This document shows, in pieces, positions 40,541 to 53,669 of a stretch of 64,000 nt of DNA. The notes under the pieces are model-generated. The model ran no database searches, was not told the DNA's origin, and was given only the letters and a program-made list of their open reading frames with translations. The stretch lies in contig CM068314.1 in the NCBI GenBank assembly GCA_034766995.1, positions 12,645,201 through 12,709,200 of the forward strand. Direction: 5' to 3'. The stretch's first letter is position 1. Each line of letters opens with the position of its first letter. The position numbers and the translations under genes were made by a program. Source of the DNA: Acanthacorydalis orientalis (Eukaryota > Arthropoda > Insecta > Megaloptera > Corydalidae).

Positions 40541-40809
40541 TCGTATACTGTCGTTACGAAGCAAACAAGAAAAAAATGTGACGCGGTGGCGCGGGACGGC
40601 AGATTTCTGTTTCGACAGTCGGATGTATTTGGCGGTCGCAGCTGCTGTTGGGGTTTTGGGACTGGTCGTGGCAGTTTAATTTCACGGAGCAAAAATTATA
40701 GAGCCGATTTCGAGCGGATAAATAACAACGGTCGTTGAATTGTACACGTCGACCAACGAATGGAACGTACACAAGATGGCGCGTCATACGAGTCCATGGA
40801 TCTAATACG

Positions 40810-40977
40810 ATGGATACAGAAAGTGATGTAATTAAATTGGTCGAAGGAAATGTATTTTCTGATAAAAATGTCATACAATTCATTGGCGAAATAATATATT
40901 ATTTCAATGTTGACTGTTCAATTCGAAAAGGACTTTTTGTAGATGGTTGGTTCTATTTATTGGATTCTTTTTCTTAA
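40810..40977 (+). CDS. Candidate first coding exon of an unrecognised gene
   Basis: In a CpG-bearing island (40540-40980) an ATG at 40810 opens a frame that looks like real protein: MDTESDVIKLVEGNVFSDKN then VIQFIGEIIYYFNVDCSIRK, GLFVDG. Mixed charged and hydrophobic residues with balanced codons contrast with the random frames nearby. The frame stops at 40977, but a donor could lie at about 40939 (GTAGAT) or 40945 (GTTGGT), so this would be an exon rather than a whole gene. A short upstream frame starts at the ATG in AAGATGGCG (about 40773). The frame is open further upstream to an ATG at 40735. I do not recognise the protein and found no partner exon. Confidence 0.3.
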   Translation: MDTESDVIKLVEGNVFSDKNVIQFIGEIIYYFNVDCSIRKGLFVDGWFYLLDSFS

Positions 40978-40999
40978 AATGTTTTCAAATGTTTTTACA

Positions 41000-42692
41000 G
41001 AAAATAATTAAAAAAATAAAAATTAAAAACATATTAATGTTTGTAATATCAGTACATGTTTAAGTTTAATGATTTTCTTTATTTTAATAGGTAATAAGTG
41101 CATTAAACGTTGACTGAATATGTTTTAAAATAATTTTTTTCAGGCATAGACTGTTATTTCTTAATTTTCATACTTTTTCGAAAATTTAAAGTAATAATAT
41201 TTAGTTCTTGATATATTATCCTTCAAAATATATTTTCAGAAACAATTATATATGTACTAACAATGATTTTTTATTTTATTTTTTGAATATTTTTTCATAT
41301 TATTGGTACAAAACAAGGTTGGATTTAGAAAATATTATTTAAAAGTTAATAAATTAGTGATTAGTTGTAATAAATACGAATTCAGAAGAAATTTAAATAA
41401 AAATTACAACAAAATAATCCACAATAATTACATAGGTAAAAAATCACATACTTTTTTTTTATTTAATATGAAAAAACATGTAAAAATAATCAAAGAATAT
41501 TATTTAAGTGAAAAAAATTTCTTTTTTCGAATATAATTATAAATTTGTGGAAATAATCAATAAAAATTACAGTTTATAAACAAATATGTTATTTATTAAA
41601 TTGAAATCTTGAAAAGATAATAAATTAATTATTAAGCAAATTTGCATTTTTTTAAATATTTGCAAAGTATATATATAAGCGATATATTTATATCGTAAAT
41701 GAAAATAAAATTATTGCAGTTAAAATGTATTAGTTATACAAAATAATTCGGTACCTTTTTTATAGAAAATAAATGTTTACTGAAAAATAAATACATTTCA
41801 ATCCAAAAAATATTTTACATTTTTTTATATAATTTTGCTCTATCTGTCGGGTAACTAACGAATCTCGTCGAAAGAAAGATGGTAGATTTGAGTCGACGAA
41901 ATCGTAATGCATGTTTGGACTTATTCCACGGTTTTAGCATTCTTTGCATGTTTTATGTATCACAGTACATTTTTGTTACATGTTGTTACTTAAAATATAT
42001 TTTTCATTATTGACATATAAAAAAAATTATATAAAGTTTTATAAACTTATCTTTTATAAACTATAATATAAACGTATTTTCAATATAAACTAAATATTCC
42101 TTTATATATATTTAAAAACATATTATTTATATTTATGTGTAATACAAAGAATCTAGAACACTCTTCTACAATTCAAATTTTCAAATTTATCTTTTATTAT
42201 TTCTGTGTGTATTCTGGTCAAATTTCTTTTCATATTAAACTTTCATATGAAAACAATAATTAATAATAATGAATTGCATCCGTTTAGATAGATCTATGCG
42301 ATATACACATTTAAAGAAGATGAAGAAAAAGATGTAGAAAATAGTGTTCTATTTCTAGTTTTGGTCACGTGGCAGAATTTTGCGGTCGTGAATGTTGACG
42401 ACGTGGAAATTGCGATATGGTACATTGACGCTGGAGACACTTGTTTTTGTTATTTTGTACTTCTCGATATATAGTATCGTTTTTACTTACTTTTCGTATT
42501 AGCTTTAGTAAAAATAACTTTCTGAGTCAATGTACATGTATTTAGTAAAAATAGTTTGAATTTTAAATGATAATTACATGGATAAAATAAATGAATACAT
42601 TTTTACATAATACGTGAATATGTATTTATTTTAAATATGGTTTAAAATTGTCAGATTTAAGTATTATTATAACATAAACATTAATTTAAATG

Positions 42693-42729
<37 letters not shown>

Positions 42730-44309
42730 GCCCAGATTTTGAAAACTAACTGATGAATAAACAACATTTTGAATTTTGTCAATTTATTTCGAATAAATTT
42801 TCTGATATCGTTATTCTTTTAATTGTTGGTATTTTTCCGGCCTTCTAATGTATTCCTAACGTTTATAATTAATTATTTTTGTTATTCATCTGTGGTTTCC
42901 TCTTCTTACTTAATATCCTGTCCATTTCAAATTCATACACTGTTTTTGTCTTTATGCCTATAATTTTAATTATTTTCTTTACCGTTTTATGTTTCTTCTG
43001 TCTCTTATATTATTCTTAAGCAGTTATTAAATTATTTCGGAGCTAAAATTTGTATTTAATTTTTATAGTTAAAGGCAAAGTAATATATTAATTATATATA
43101 ATTATATAAATTTTATATATATATATATATATATATACCGGAAAAAGTAGTCAGATGAAGATAAATGTGATGAAATACAGAAAATATTACATTACGATTC
43201 AAGAATTTTTAAAGGAACACAAAAGTACATGTATTTTGATGGAAACTTAAAAAAATGTATACAAGTATTTTGTTTCTTTTTCTGGAATAAATAATTTTTA
43301 ACGAACGTTTTATTTAAAAATACATTTCCCTTATAATTTTTTTATGAAGCTTAAAAAGGTATACGATTATCTGTGTATATCATTGGCACCGGATAAATGC
43401 CTGGATGAATGTCTTAGCTAACAGTTTATTATAATGCTGTGAGATGGAGACACATGTCCTATTAAGTTACATACCTTAGATTTTTTTTGTTAATATGTAT
43501 ATATAAACAAAATTCGTATATATATATATACATATATTGGAAATTATTTTTTTAATGATATTTGAATTTATTTGAATTGCTTATAATAACTAAAATTAAT
43601 GTCTTCATCATAAATAGGAAATATATATATATATTATATATATAAACTAGAAGTCTCCAATTTATTTTTACTATTTTTCTGATACAGTTGTGATTTTATT
43701 ATACTTGTCCTTGTACTATACAAGTTTGACTGTATAATGAATTTTGCTATGTACTTTATTTATTCAATAGATGTATGTCTGTAATTAAATGTTTGTAATC
43801 GGTGTATATATTCAAACATGTGAAGCAGTTACATATATTTGTCATTGAAATTTTGCCAAATAACGGAAACAATTTCACTAGGCCAGTTAGTACAAGTTTT
43901 TAGTTATGCTTTAGAGTTCGTGATCGATAAACTTTCGCATTATCGATGTTTACTGGAGCCCTACAGCAATTTGCCTAAATTTCTAATTACAAGTTACGTT
44001 TGTCCTTGTACCTACTAACTTTTAGTTTGAGTTTAAAGTGAAATATATCACATTGTTAATTGCCGTATTAGTGGAACCGAGACAGCTTTCGTATATAGTT
44101 GTTTGTAAGTTCCATTTTCGGTCCAATACCGATACTAGTATTGTAGACAGTTGATAACACTGTCAGTTATAATTGTCAAATCATCTTTCAATGTCATGTT
44201 TTTCGCCTTTGTAAAGTTTCTTTTCTTGATTACAATTATTAGAAAATTTTAGTATGATTTGTTTCATTTCACGGATATATCTCTCTCTTTTTAGTTTTCT
44301 TATATTCTA

Positions 44310-44354
<45 letters not shown>

Positions 44355-45071
44355 CATATATATACACACACATATATGTATGTATATATCATTGGAAAAA
44401 CATAATTATTTATTTAAAGTATAAGTATTGTTGTAAAAAATAATTAACTAGTAATTTTGCGTTGTTTGATACTATAAATATAAATTATTTCTTGAAAACT
44501 TTTTTCTTTTTAATTAATTATTTTACATGGTCTATAAAATAACTAGATAAAAATTTAAAACGTAGCAAAAAAATGCACGATCTTAATTATCATTTTTTCT
44601 AAGTATCTCATACTAGACGTGTAAATTATTCTTGTTTTTAATTTTATTATCACAATTTTCAAACTTCATTATAAAAAATTCCCACGCGAGATCGCCGAAA
44701 AGGTACAAAAAACTCAATTTGCACAAAATAAGAAAATAGAGTGGATATTTTATTAACGAATCGCATGCACAAATCTTTGAATAATAGATAACAAGTCTGC
44801 GTTTATCCCCCTTTGCGCAGAACTTATCAAGCCTGTTCTGGTGTAAATGTGTATAATAGGTACATTTTTCGCAAAGGCAAGCCCAGGCGCACAAGATTGC
44901 ATCATGAATTATTATTGTCGGGATACTCTCCATTGCATGACCTTGTGCTGAATCTGTATCCCTCTGTGGAATATATGGTGTCCTGTCCGGCATGATATAA
45001 TATGTGCTGTCTCTGAAAATCACAGATCACTATATAGTACAAAATGTGGAAACAGATTTTGTTTTATATAT

Positions 45072-45106
<35 letters not shown>

Positions 45107-45908
45107 CATATACACACATAGGTTTAAATTCTAAATTTCATAATTGCACATTTAATATTATATAATTAAAGTAGATATTAAATAAACATAATTTTTTACC
45201 TGAAATAGGTGAAATAGTTTTATATATGAAATAAATTTACATTAAAATCTGTGAATTTATTTAAATATACTTTTAAATAATCTTGTACTCGGTAAATGCT
45301 AGTAGATTGAATTTTTTTTACTTGGTTTTAAGAATATATATATATATATATATATATATAAGTGAATTCCTAAGTATAAGAAAGACGAAGATAGAAAATC
45401 GCCTTTCAAACGTTGAAATTATTTAGTAATTTATCATTATTTATGAAGTTATAGTTAATGTGGAATGTTGTTTGAGACTAGACATACCTCTGCACTTTCA
45501 ACGCAAAAGGTACTGCAGTAAAAAAGTAGAAAATTCATTACAAGTTCTTTCGTTTAAGAGAGCGACATCAAAAACTGGAAGACGTCAGCAGACCATATCT
45601 TGAAAACAAATTGGCCAAGTTTGGCGAAATGTTTCTGCTTACATGAAATGTTTCATCACACAAAACAAATTGTTCAACTTTGCCATCTGGCGGTAACGAC
45701 TCGAACACGGAACTTTTCTAACCAATTAAATTTTCACAAAAAAAACTGACAGTCACTCTGTTCGTTATTGTGACACAACTAGTATCGTACGAGGAAGATT
45801 TCGTTAAGGATATCATTTACTAATTGAAAAATTATTACGAGAAACACACATATGCTTATCCATATGTATGTATCTATATTTATTTATATCTATCTATCTA
45901 TCTATGTT

Positions 45909-45942
<34 letters not shown>

Positions 45943-46313
45943 CATATATACAAACAAGGTATCCCGGAAACAAATCTGAATTATTAATTTTAAAATATAG
46001 GTAAATCCAATCAAAAATGTGTTAAAATCTAATAATAAATTGTTAGTATCTACAAAATTATTGTCTGCAACATTAAAATAAGTAATAAATAAAATCATGT
46101 TATATTTTTTTTATTTCATACAAGATTTTTATTTTTCATTGATTTTTTTTTTAATTAGTTATTTTAAACTATCTAAAGTACTTTTGTTATAAAATACTGT
46201 CTTATGTTTAGATTTTGACGATCCCCTCTTTGAAAAAGATATTTACTATCTATTCATAATTGAAGAATATACATTTTGTTTTTTATATATTTAATTCGGA
46301 TTTTTTTTCGATC

Positions 46314-46359
<46 letters not shown>

Positions 46360-47332
46360 TATATACGGTTTTTATTTATTGCTTTATATACTGACATATA
46401 AATGCAAATAAATTTTGTATGAATTAATAAAAGTTAATTGTTTTGTTTCTTAAAACCCACTGACTTTTTTCTGAAGAATTTGATATATTGGTTAAATAAT
46501 CTTGTGTTAAAATAAAAGAAAACTTAAAAAATGTTATCAATGCTGGCGATAAAAATAATATTATGTTTCTTATAAAATGGAAATAATTTTGAAAATTATT
46601 TTAAATCAGTTTATTTTACAAAATAGTAAAATTGGATATCTTACTTAATAAAAAATTGTTAATTAAGTCTTTCTGAAAGAATTCCTTAAAAAAACACTCT
46701 TTTTAATGTATACGCTTCATGTAGCAATAGTTCAAAAAATGTGCAACGTTGAAAATTGAGATTTTTTTGTAGAAAATTATTTACAGCAACAGAAATTTTA
46801 ATAAAAAAATATGATAAAAAATTATCATAAACAATTTATCATAACAAATACTAAATTTTCGTTATTTTTTTCCTTAACGACTTTTTCCTTATAGTTAATG
46901 GACATAATTACAAAATTAAAAGAAATATTTATTAGCTTTCAATCAAATATAATAAAATGATAAAATGATGAATAAAATTATTAAAAAAAATGTTTAAATT
47001 ATATAAAAATTAAAATTGATCATTTAATAAAAGTGAATTAATTGAGTTTTCTTTAACACAAATTGATTAGTAAATGGCGTTTTCTTATATAGTTAAAAAA
47101 ATCAACATAAAAACAGACACTACTTAATTGTTTGTAAAGTTATCGTTAATTGCTTTAATTAACATTGTTTTTTATAAATACGTCATTTGTAGTATAGTAC
47201 TCTTAAATAAATTCTTTTTTATTATTTACATCATTAAGTTCAAGTTAGATAAAATTAAATATCTGCAACTTTAACATATATTTATTCATAGATTGTAAGA
47301 CGTGAATTTACATAAATTATAGGAATGTAAAA

Positions 47333-47372
<40 letters not shown>

Positions 47373-47430
47373 TATTTATATATGTATGTATATGTGTGTA
47401 TGTTCATCTACACACACTTATCTATATAAA
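41000..47430. other. AT-rich stretch without recognisable gene
   Basis: Dominated by A/T sequence and (TA)n tracts, with GC-richer patches at 41840-41950, 42355-42450 (contains CACGTG), 43860-44170, 44670-45030 and 45480-45800. A 136-codon minus-strand frame (45023-44613) spans one patch, but its composition is unlike a known family. No exon can be called. Confidence 0.3.
45886..45955. repeat. Compound (TATC)n(TC)n(TA)n microsatellite
   Basis: TATC units, then about 24 bp of TC, then TA with TACA interruptions. Confidence 0.9.
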
Positions 47431-47439
47431 AGAAAAGTA

Positions 47440-47930
47440 AGCTGAGTAGCTCGTTGAGAGCTCGGTTGGTAAACCAACTCACGGCGGCCGTTCAAAATGA
47501 GTTTTGTAAAATGTGCCCGCCGTCACCCACTTTATTGGTATATTTTTGCGGGATTTTTTTCGTGTCGTGTCATACAAGTTTTTTACTCGTTCGTCCATCC
47601 GCACAGTTTAGTCATAAAAGTTAATAAGCCACGGGGTTTGTTGATCCACGAGAAATTGCTACTCGTTTGTCGTCGTCATCGTGTTACGCGCCAACGGTTT
47701 CGGTGGTAAAACGGGTAGATACCACCGCTTTGATATCGAGTAGTGTGAGCATATGTAGGTGTTATGGGACATGGAATAGCCTCGGCGATAAATAGGATTT
47801 CTGTTCGCGTACATTTCTACATACGGCGACGGTGATTTTTTTTAATGTATACCTTTTCATTTTATCGACCGAAGTTCATCAAAGTTTGTGATGGCGTTGC
47901 AGAGAGGAAAGTTATAAGAATTTATTCCGG
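47440..47930. other. CpG-bearing island, promoter-like, no gene recognised
   Basis: A rise in CpG and GC with a 70-codon plus-strand frame (47497-47709, rich in Arg/His/Val) that I do not recognise. It resembles the islands at 40.5, 48.7 and 52.7 kb. These may be promoters or 5' exons of one or more long genes with large introns. Confidence 0.25.
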
Positions 47931-48649
47931 ATAAACATAAACTGATAATTGACTTTTTTAGCTTTTATAAATACAGACACTTAGTTATGATTTTCGTACG
48001 TACTCTCTACTCTCATTTGAATAAAATTATATATTAATGTAAATTTAAATGAAAAATATAAAATTAATAGCTATGTAGTAAAATAGAATACTATTTATTT
48101 ATTTTTAAATCTAAAAAAAAATAATATTAAATCTTTTTTTATACATTTTTATAGAAATATTATTCGAAAGGTATACACGTTTGGTTGGATTAATTGTGTT
48201 GTATTAGTTATCTGTATAATAATTTTTCTTTTAATATCAATATTTAGTTTTTAATTTCTTCAACTATTATTCAACATCCCAAGTAATAGTTTTTAAAGAC
48301 AAATATTTGTTTTATTATGAAATAAATAATATAAATTTAGATTTATTTTTATCTTAAATGAAACAGATGTCTAATTAAAATATAAATAGTTTTTTTTTTG
48401 ATTTTTGTGTTCAGTGGAAAAAACGAAAATTTTTATTTAGACTATTTAAAAATAATTATCACTGTTGTGAATATAAATTTATGAGTATAATATATAACAC
48501 GGTGATTCATTAGTTAATACTCATTAACTAATACATGTACTTATTAATGTAATAAAGTTTTAGATTGTGAACAAAATTTATGTAATGTGTTTTTTTTTAA
48601 TTCAATTTAGAAGTTACAACTTTCAATTGTGAAACTGTAACTAAACAAA

Positions 48650-49140
48650 TAAATTCCGTGTTCAAGCTCCATCAGAACGTTGAATAAAAATTCAACGTTC
48701 TTGTATAAACAGAATCGGTGCGGACAAAGATGCTGGTCTCACCGTCGCGAAAATCCCAACCGTTAAGAATCATCACCGCCGTCGTTTTCGTCGTGTTGGT
48801 ACAATGTGAAAACATGTAATATATTCCCGCTGCCTAGTATACCCATTTCCGAATCTACTTGGGTGGACCGACCGCAATCGAACACGCCGTCACCGAGCTC
48901 CTAACACGTTTTTGTGGTTAGAGAACGAACGGGGACACAATACGCTGGCAATTATTTGATAGCGGCCGTGAGGAAACTGCACAAGTAGTGTTTATATATT
49001 TCCTTTTGTAAATTGGATTCGGGCACGCACTCGTAAGGAGAAAAAGATTGTCAATAGAGCGCTTGTCACGCTTCTTTCGCAGAACCGATACCAACAGAAC
49101 GCGAAGACATTCTCCTATTTATTTTTCGTTCTTCTTTCAT
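48650..49140. other. CpG-bearing island with an 11-bp perfect hairpin
   Basis: AGAACGTTGAA (48674-48684), a six-base loop, and TTCAACGTTCT (48691-48701) form a perfect stem. The GC-rich part continues to about 49140 without a long frame. It may be a promoter or 5' UTR. Confidence 0.3.
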
Positions 49141-49308
49141 TTCGTTTTGTGTAGAGAAATATACACGGTGGAATTGTTTCAATCTTATTAAAAAGTTATC
49201 AATTTTTCTTGAATTACATACGTGGTTTCATCAAGCATCTTTCTTTTATTAGACACTTTTACGAAAGTTTACAGAGGAAGTGGACATTATTAAATATATT
49301 TTTAGAAA

Positions 49309-49321
49309 ACACACACACACG

Positions 49322-49375
<54 letters not shown>
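49309..49375. repeat. Compound (CA)n(TA)n microsatellite
   Basis: About 35 bp of CA with one GCAC variant, then about 33 bp of TA. Confidence 0.95.
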
Positions 49376-49381
<6 letters not shown>

Positions 49382-49390
49382 AGAACTCCA

Positions 49391-49436
49391 ATTATCTGAC
49401 CAGATAATTATAACGTATATATATATACGTTATAAT
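49391..49436. repeat. Two adjoining palindromes around a TA core
   Basis: ATTATCTG-ac-CAGATAAT (49391-49408) is immediately followed by a 30-bp perfect palindrome at 49407-49436, starting ATTATAACGTATAT. Both could extrude as cruciforms. Confidence 0.8.
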
Positions 49437-49499
49437 GCTACACTAGAAAAATCATCTTTTTTGTTTTAACATAAATAATCTTAGCTGTTATACAAAAGT

Positions 49500-49785
49500 A
49501 TGTTGGATACCAAATTTTAAAATACAACGAAATTGATAGTCAAGTTTTTCAACAGCCAACAATTGAAGACGAAGAGAAAAAGAAAGAACTTCACGACATT
49601 CAATAATTAACCATGTTCATGCCATCAAGACAATTGAAAATATCATGAAATATTTAGAAGAACAGAGTTCGGCCAATGGCCTGAAGGAAGAGGCTCTGCT
49701 GCGATACATCAGAGATATAGCTGTAGCTAAACTACTTGCTTCCAGGAAACAAAAAATAAATGATTTTTTTCTAAATATTTTTTTC
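49500..49785 (+). pseudogene. C-terminal fragment of a pogo/Tigger-like (CENP-B type) transposase
   Basis: Two short frames carry protein-like sequence. The first (about 49530-49602) ends PTIEDEEKKKELHDIQ at a stop. After a frameshift the second reads HAIKTIENIMKYLEEQ, LRYIRDIAVAKLLASRKQ, KINDFF. A repeat-rich helix, then a basic stretch, then Q-K-x-x-DFF is how many pogo/Tigger and jerky-like transposases end. I see none of the DNA-binding or DDE region upstream, so this is at most the last 90 or so codons. The following frame runs into a (TA)n tract. Recognition rests on the C-terminal pattern only. Confidence 0.45.
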
Positions 49786-49800
49786 CTAATCCAAAACGTA

Positions 49801-49804
49801 CGTA

Positions 49805-49860
<56 letters not shown>

Positions 49861-49864
49861 TACG
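49801..49864. repeat. 64-bp perfect palindrome: TA tract with CGTACC/GGTACG flanks
   Basis: CGTACC, 52 bp of pure TA, then GGTACG. The unique flanks are exact reverse complements, so this is more than a plain microsatellite. Confidence 0.9.
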
Positions 49865-50479
49865 AAGATATTTCAAAATAAGAGATAAAACAGCTACTTG
49901 ACTTTAAAATATTAAATGACAAACATGTAAATTTAATGTTATGGTGTGGTAAAATTAATACTAATTGTATATAGATATAAAAGTAATTCGAATAAAAATA
50001 TTTTGGGATTAAAATTAAATACTGGTTTGACTTGTTTTTAAAAAATGAGAGTAGCTGTAAATCATTTTGATTTTTATCAATGTATAGAAAGTGTTTTTAC
50101 ATTTTGCAAGAAAAACATTGTATTCTGAAAGTTCACGTTATTTATTATATGAAAAGACAGTGATAACGAATAAAAGACGATAAAAATACAATAAGAAAAA
50201 GTAAAAATAAAAAACTAATTATCAAAATAGTTATCTTCAAGAAAAGTTACCTAATAAAGATATTTTTACTGACATCAATGCTAGTTGTAAAGAGTGTGTC
50301 CTAAAAAAATAATAGAGAAAAAGTACACTTTCAAAAGTAATTATGTTTCTTTTCCAACGAAAATTGTAAAATTTGTTCTATAAAAAATAAGAATTATTTC
50401 TTAGTTTGGTAATTGAAGATTCTCTTAAAACATGATTATTATTAAGAAACTTTGTAGAGGTATTAACTTTTCTTACAAA

Positions 50480-50960
50480 ACAAGTAACGTATAAAAAAGT
50501 GGACACAACAACAGCAGAACACTTCGCTCACTGATAAATGGATTCCAACTTTGTCAAGCAACATAAATTACTTGTTTCGTAAACGAGCAATTTCGTAAAC
50601 TAGAATCCGACAAACCACGAAAACTCTAGAGTAACAATTAAACTGTTTTAACAACGACGTCACAATTATAACCGACCAGTTCCGGCAACACGAAACTGCC
50701 ATTTAATCACACGCAATAATACGGAAGCGAACGTATTTCGTATCAGTGACGAGTGAAATATTGAAGCGTGGGAGATGTTGATGGTTCTAAATGTGAATAT
50801 ACGAGTATATACTGTACTGACGAATCTTGAAACTGATTTCATTTTCATTAATGAACATTTCACAGTTTGAAACTCAAATTTCCATAATTATTTTTCTTAT
50901 CTCCGGGTATTTGGAAACGCGGTATTCTTTTTTCAAATCCTTAACCATTTAAGCGCCGTT
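50480..50960. other. GC-richer island, no gene recognised
   Basis: A unique stretch with a 65-codon minus-strand frame (50863-50666) of no recognisable family. No clear splice borders. Confidence 0.2.
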
Positions 50961-51159
50961 GTGGTTTGTACGCAATATTAGTATTGGAAATTTTTTTTCT
51001 GTGCTTAAAATATATTTTTTTAAACTTTTTTATATAACAGTAAACATTGATTCAATAGCAATAGAACTACATTATTAACTATGTCGATTTTTGAGAAAGT
51101 GAGAAAAAAGCGGAATAGATAGGCTTTATAAGAGCCAGACTATATATATATATATATAT

Positions 51160-52075
51160 ACATTGGATCAGTACAAAAGTTCGTATACGATTTGAAATTG
51201 AAACAGGCGATAATTTTTTGCAGAACACGCTTTTATTAATCAATTATATATTCACCATCTTTTTCTGCAATCATGTTCCAACGTTCAGGTAGCTGCTGGA
51301 TTTCTCGTTCGTACAAGCTGAGTGGTTTTTTTCGGCACAAAAAGGCGGTGAGGTGGTTTTGACGGACTTTACGGTGTCAAATTTTTTACCGTTTAAACTG
51401 TTCTGCAGCGACCGGAACAAATGATAATCGAAAGGTGCAATGTCTAAAGAATACGGTGGATGCCACATGAATTTCCATTTCTATTGCTTTAGTTTTTGTA
51501 GTGTCAGTTTTGCTGTATGTGGATTTGCGTTGTTGTGGTGGAAAATGACCCCCTTACGCTTGGCCAAAAACGGACCCTTTTCTTTAACTTATACATTTAG
51601 TTTGCTTAGTTGTTGACAGTACTCCTCCTTAATAATCGTTTCGTCTCGCGAAAGCAGCTCAAAATAAACAAAAGATGTGCAATCGCACTAAACACCTAGT
51701 AACACCTTCATCAGATGCAACCCAGCATTGTTCGACTAGTTCTGCTCCTTCATTCGCTTGTTTCTACGTTCATCTGCGTCGGATGTTGTTGCACAGGAAC
51801 CATATTTAATCGTTAGTCAGCAACCGATTCAAAAAAAGGTTTCTGTTGATGCGTTCAAGCAAAGAAACTGCGGAAGAGATGCGATCAAACTTGTTTTTTT
51901 CAGACAATGAGTGCGGCACCCACGTATCGAGCTTCAACGTGAACCTCAGCTTCTTTAAATGTCGAAATACAGTCAATCTGTCAACGTTGAGTGTGTGTAT
52001 GTATATATATATATATATATATATAAAGTGAAACGTTTTTTCTACCCGAAGTGTTTGAGCAACTATCAAGTTATT
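51160..52075 (-). pseudogene. Mariner transposase pseudogene, probably mellifera-type
   Basis: Reading leftwards, about 900 bp encode most of a mariner transposase broken by stops and shifts. A helix-turn-helix piece (VDRLTVFRHLKKL) is followed by the linker LDTWVPHSLSEKNK, a decayed catalytic core, and the C-terminal WHPPYSLDIAPFDYHLFRSL with NSLNGKKFDTVKSV. The final conserved D of the DD34D triad is visible in the SLDIAPFDY block. A candidate 3' inverted repeat lies at about 51163-51192. The 5' end is damaged: a (TA)n tract at 52002-52024 interrupts the HTH region, and no matching second inverted repeat was found. Assignment to the mellifera subfamily is from general sequence flavour. Confidence 0.82.
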
Positions 52076-52599
52076 TGATTCGGATTTTAATAAAATAAAT
52101 AAATTTAAAACAGACTAGTTTTTATTCACTTTTGTTTTTTTTAATAATGCTAACATTAAAAATTTATACAATATATATAAATTTTTAAAAATCTTAAATA
52201 TAACTTTTCAAATATTCATTTTATTCAAACAAATTCATATATTAGGATATATTCACTGATTTTAGAAAATTAACGCCATATTAAAGATTGAACGTGTTTT
52301 ATATAAGTTTACAATAATTATTAGAAAATTGATACTTTAAAAATATTATTTTTTAATTAACGTGAAAATATGCATTTACTGAAATGTATATTTATTTTAT
52401 ATTTTGGGTAATAGGGAAACATTCTTCACTAATTGAATTTTATAGCATGAACGTTATTTAATTGATTGATGTTGCAGAGAAAAAGTAATTATAAAATATA
52501 TGATTTATTATATGTAAAGATTAATAAATGATTAATGTTTCTTCATAATTGCAAGTAATAAACTTGTGATATTAATGGATTAAATAAAATCAATGTCAC

Positions 52600-53170
52600 A
52601 TTTTCAAGTATCGATATTAAAGGTAATTTATAAAGGACACGTGTGAATAGAAGTTTTGCTAAGTACCGTACGTGCTTTCCAATTTCGCGGGATTTAGTGC
52701 ATAAGGCGGCAGAAAGTAGTAATAAATTGTCGCGCCGAACTGTATACTTGGATCAGAGAGTTGAGCTTCACTGGAGGGGATATTCACTTGGTGGCGAGCA
52801 CGGCGACAGGACAAGAAGTGAGATCTCTGTGTAGAAGGATATTTTTTTTTTGTATGGAGAGTAGTCCGGGGGTGTCCGAAATACGTCGTATATTCAGTCG
52901 ACTCATGTAGGCCACGGGTCGGCCATGCTCTGACGCGTTTGAGTTACGTCTTGGTTTCTTGTTGAAGTTGCGATTTATACGCCGTGGTTTTCGTATTTTA
53001 TTGATGTCGGTCTTGTTTTAAGAGATTTGCGGCTGCTACTTAAATAATGTGGCCGAACTAATAGGCTATTTCATTTATCTGCACTAAATGTGAGTGCATT
53101 TAATGATATTTTTAACCTCGGGGTGTCGTCTCGGATTCTGGCTATGCGAGTGTTTTACACTTTTGAAATT
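52600..53170. other. CpG-bearing island, possible promoter or 5' exon
   Basis: One of the strongest CpG rises in the window. A 63-codon plus-strand frame (52643-52834) begins MNRSFAKYRTCFPISRDLV and is unrecognised. A donor-like AAGAA|GTGAGAT lies at about 52816. No downstream exon is found. Confidence 0.25.
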
Positions 53171-53669
53171 AACGATTCTTATCCCTTTATTGACGGTAAT
53201 AAACTAAACTGAATTCAATTAACTGTTACAAAATTATACACATCCTTATACTTTATATAAAAATATACATTTTTTATGAAACATTCGTGATTGTTATAAA
53301 TAAATGAAACAATGAATTATTAATTATTTGAATTAAATTCATGTATATAAATGTTATCACTTTGTAAAATGAAAATGTAGTCAATATAAACCACTTGAAT
53401 CAATTAGGTAATTCTTTAAATATTATTTAATAATATTGTTTGTAAATTCAATGTATATATTTTTTTAAAAATAATATATATGATATAAAATTAGCAAAGA
53501 AATTGAAATTTATTGTCCACAAATATAATTTTAAATTATTGAAGCAAACAATAATTTAATTTGTATTTTTATCATAGAATATTTATGAAATAACACATCT
53601 GATGACTTTTTCTTTATATACAAATTTCCCTGTTGGTGAATTGTACTCACTCAAAATAAAAATGTATAT

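Noticed and set aside
44613..45023. 136-codon minus-strand frame
   Set aside because: The longest desert frame, but its second half turns into Lys/Asn-rich AT translation and no domain is visible. Not called a gene.
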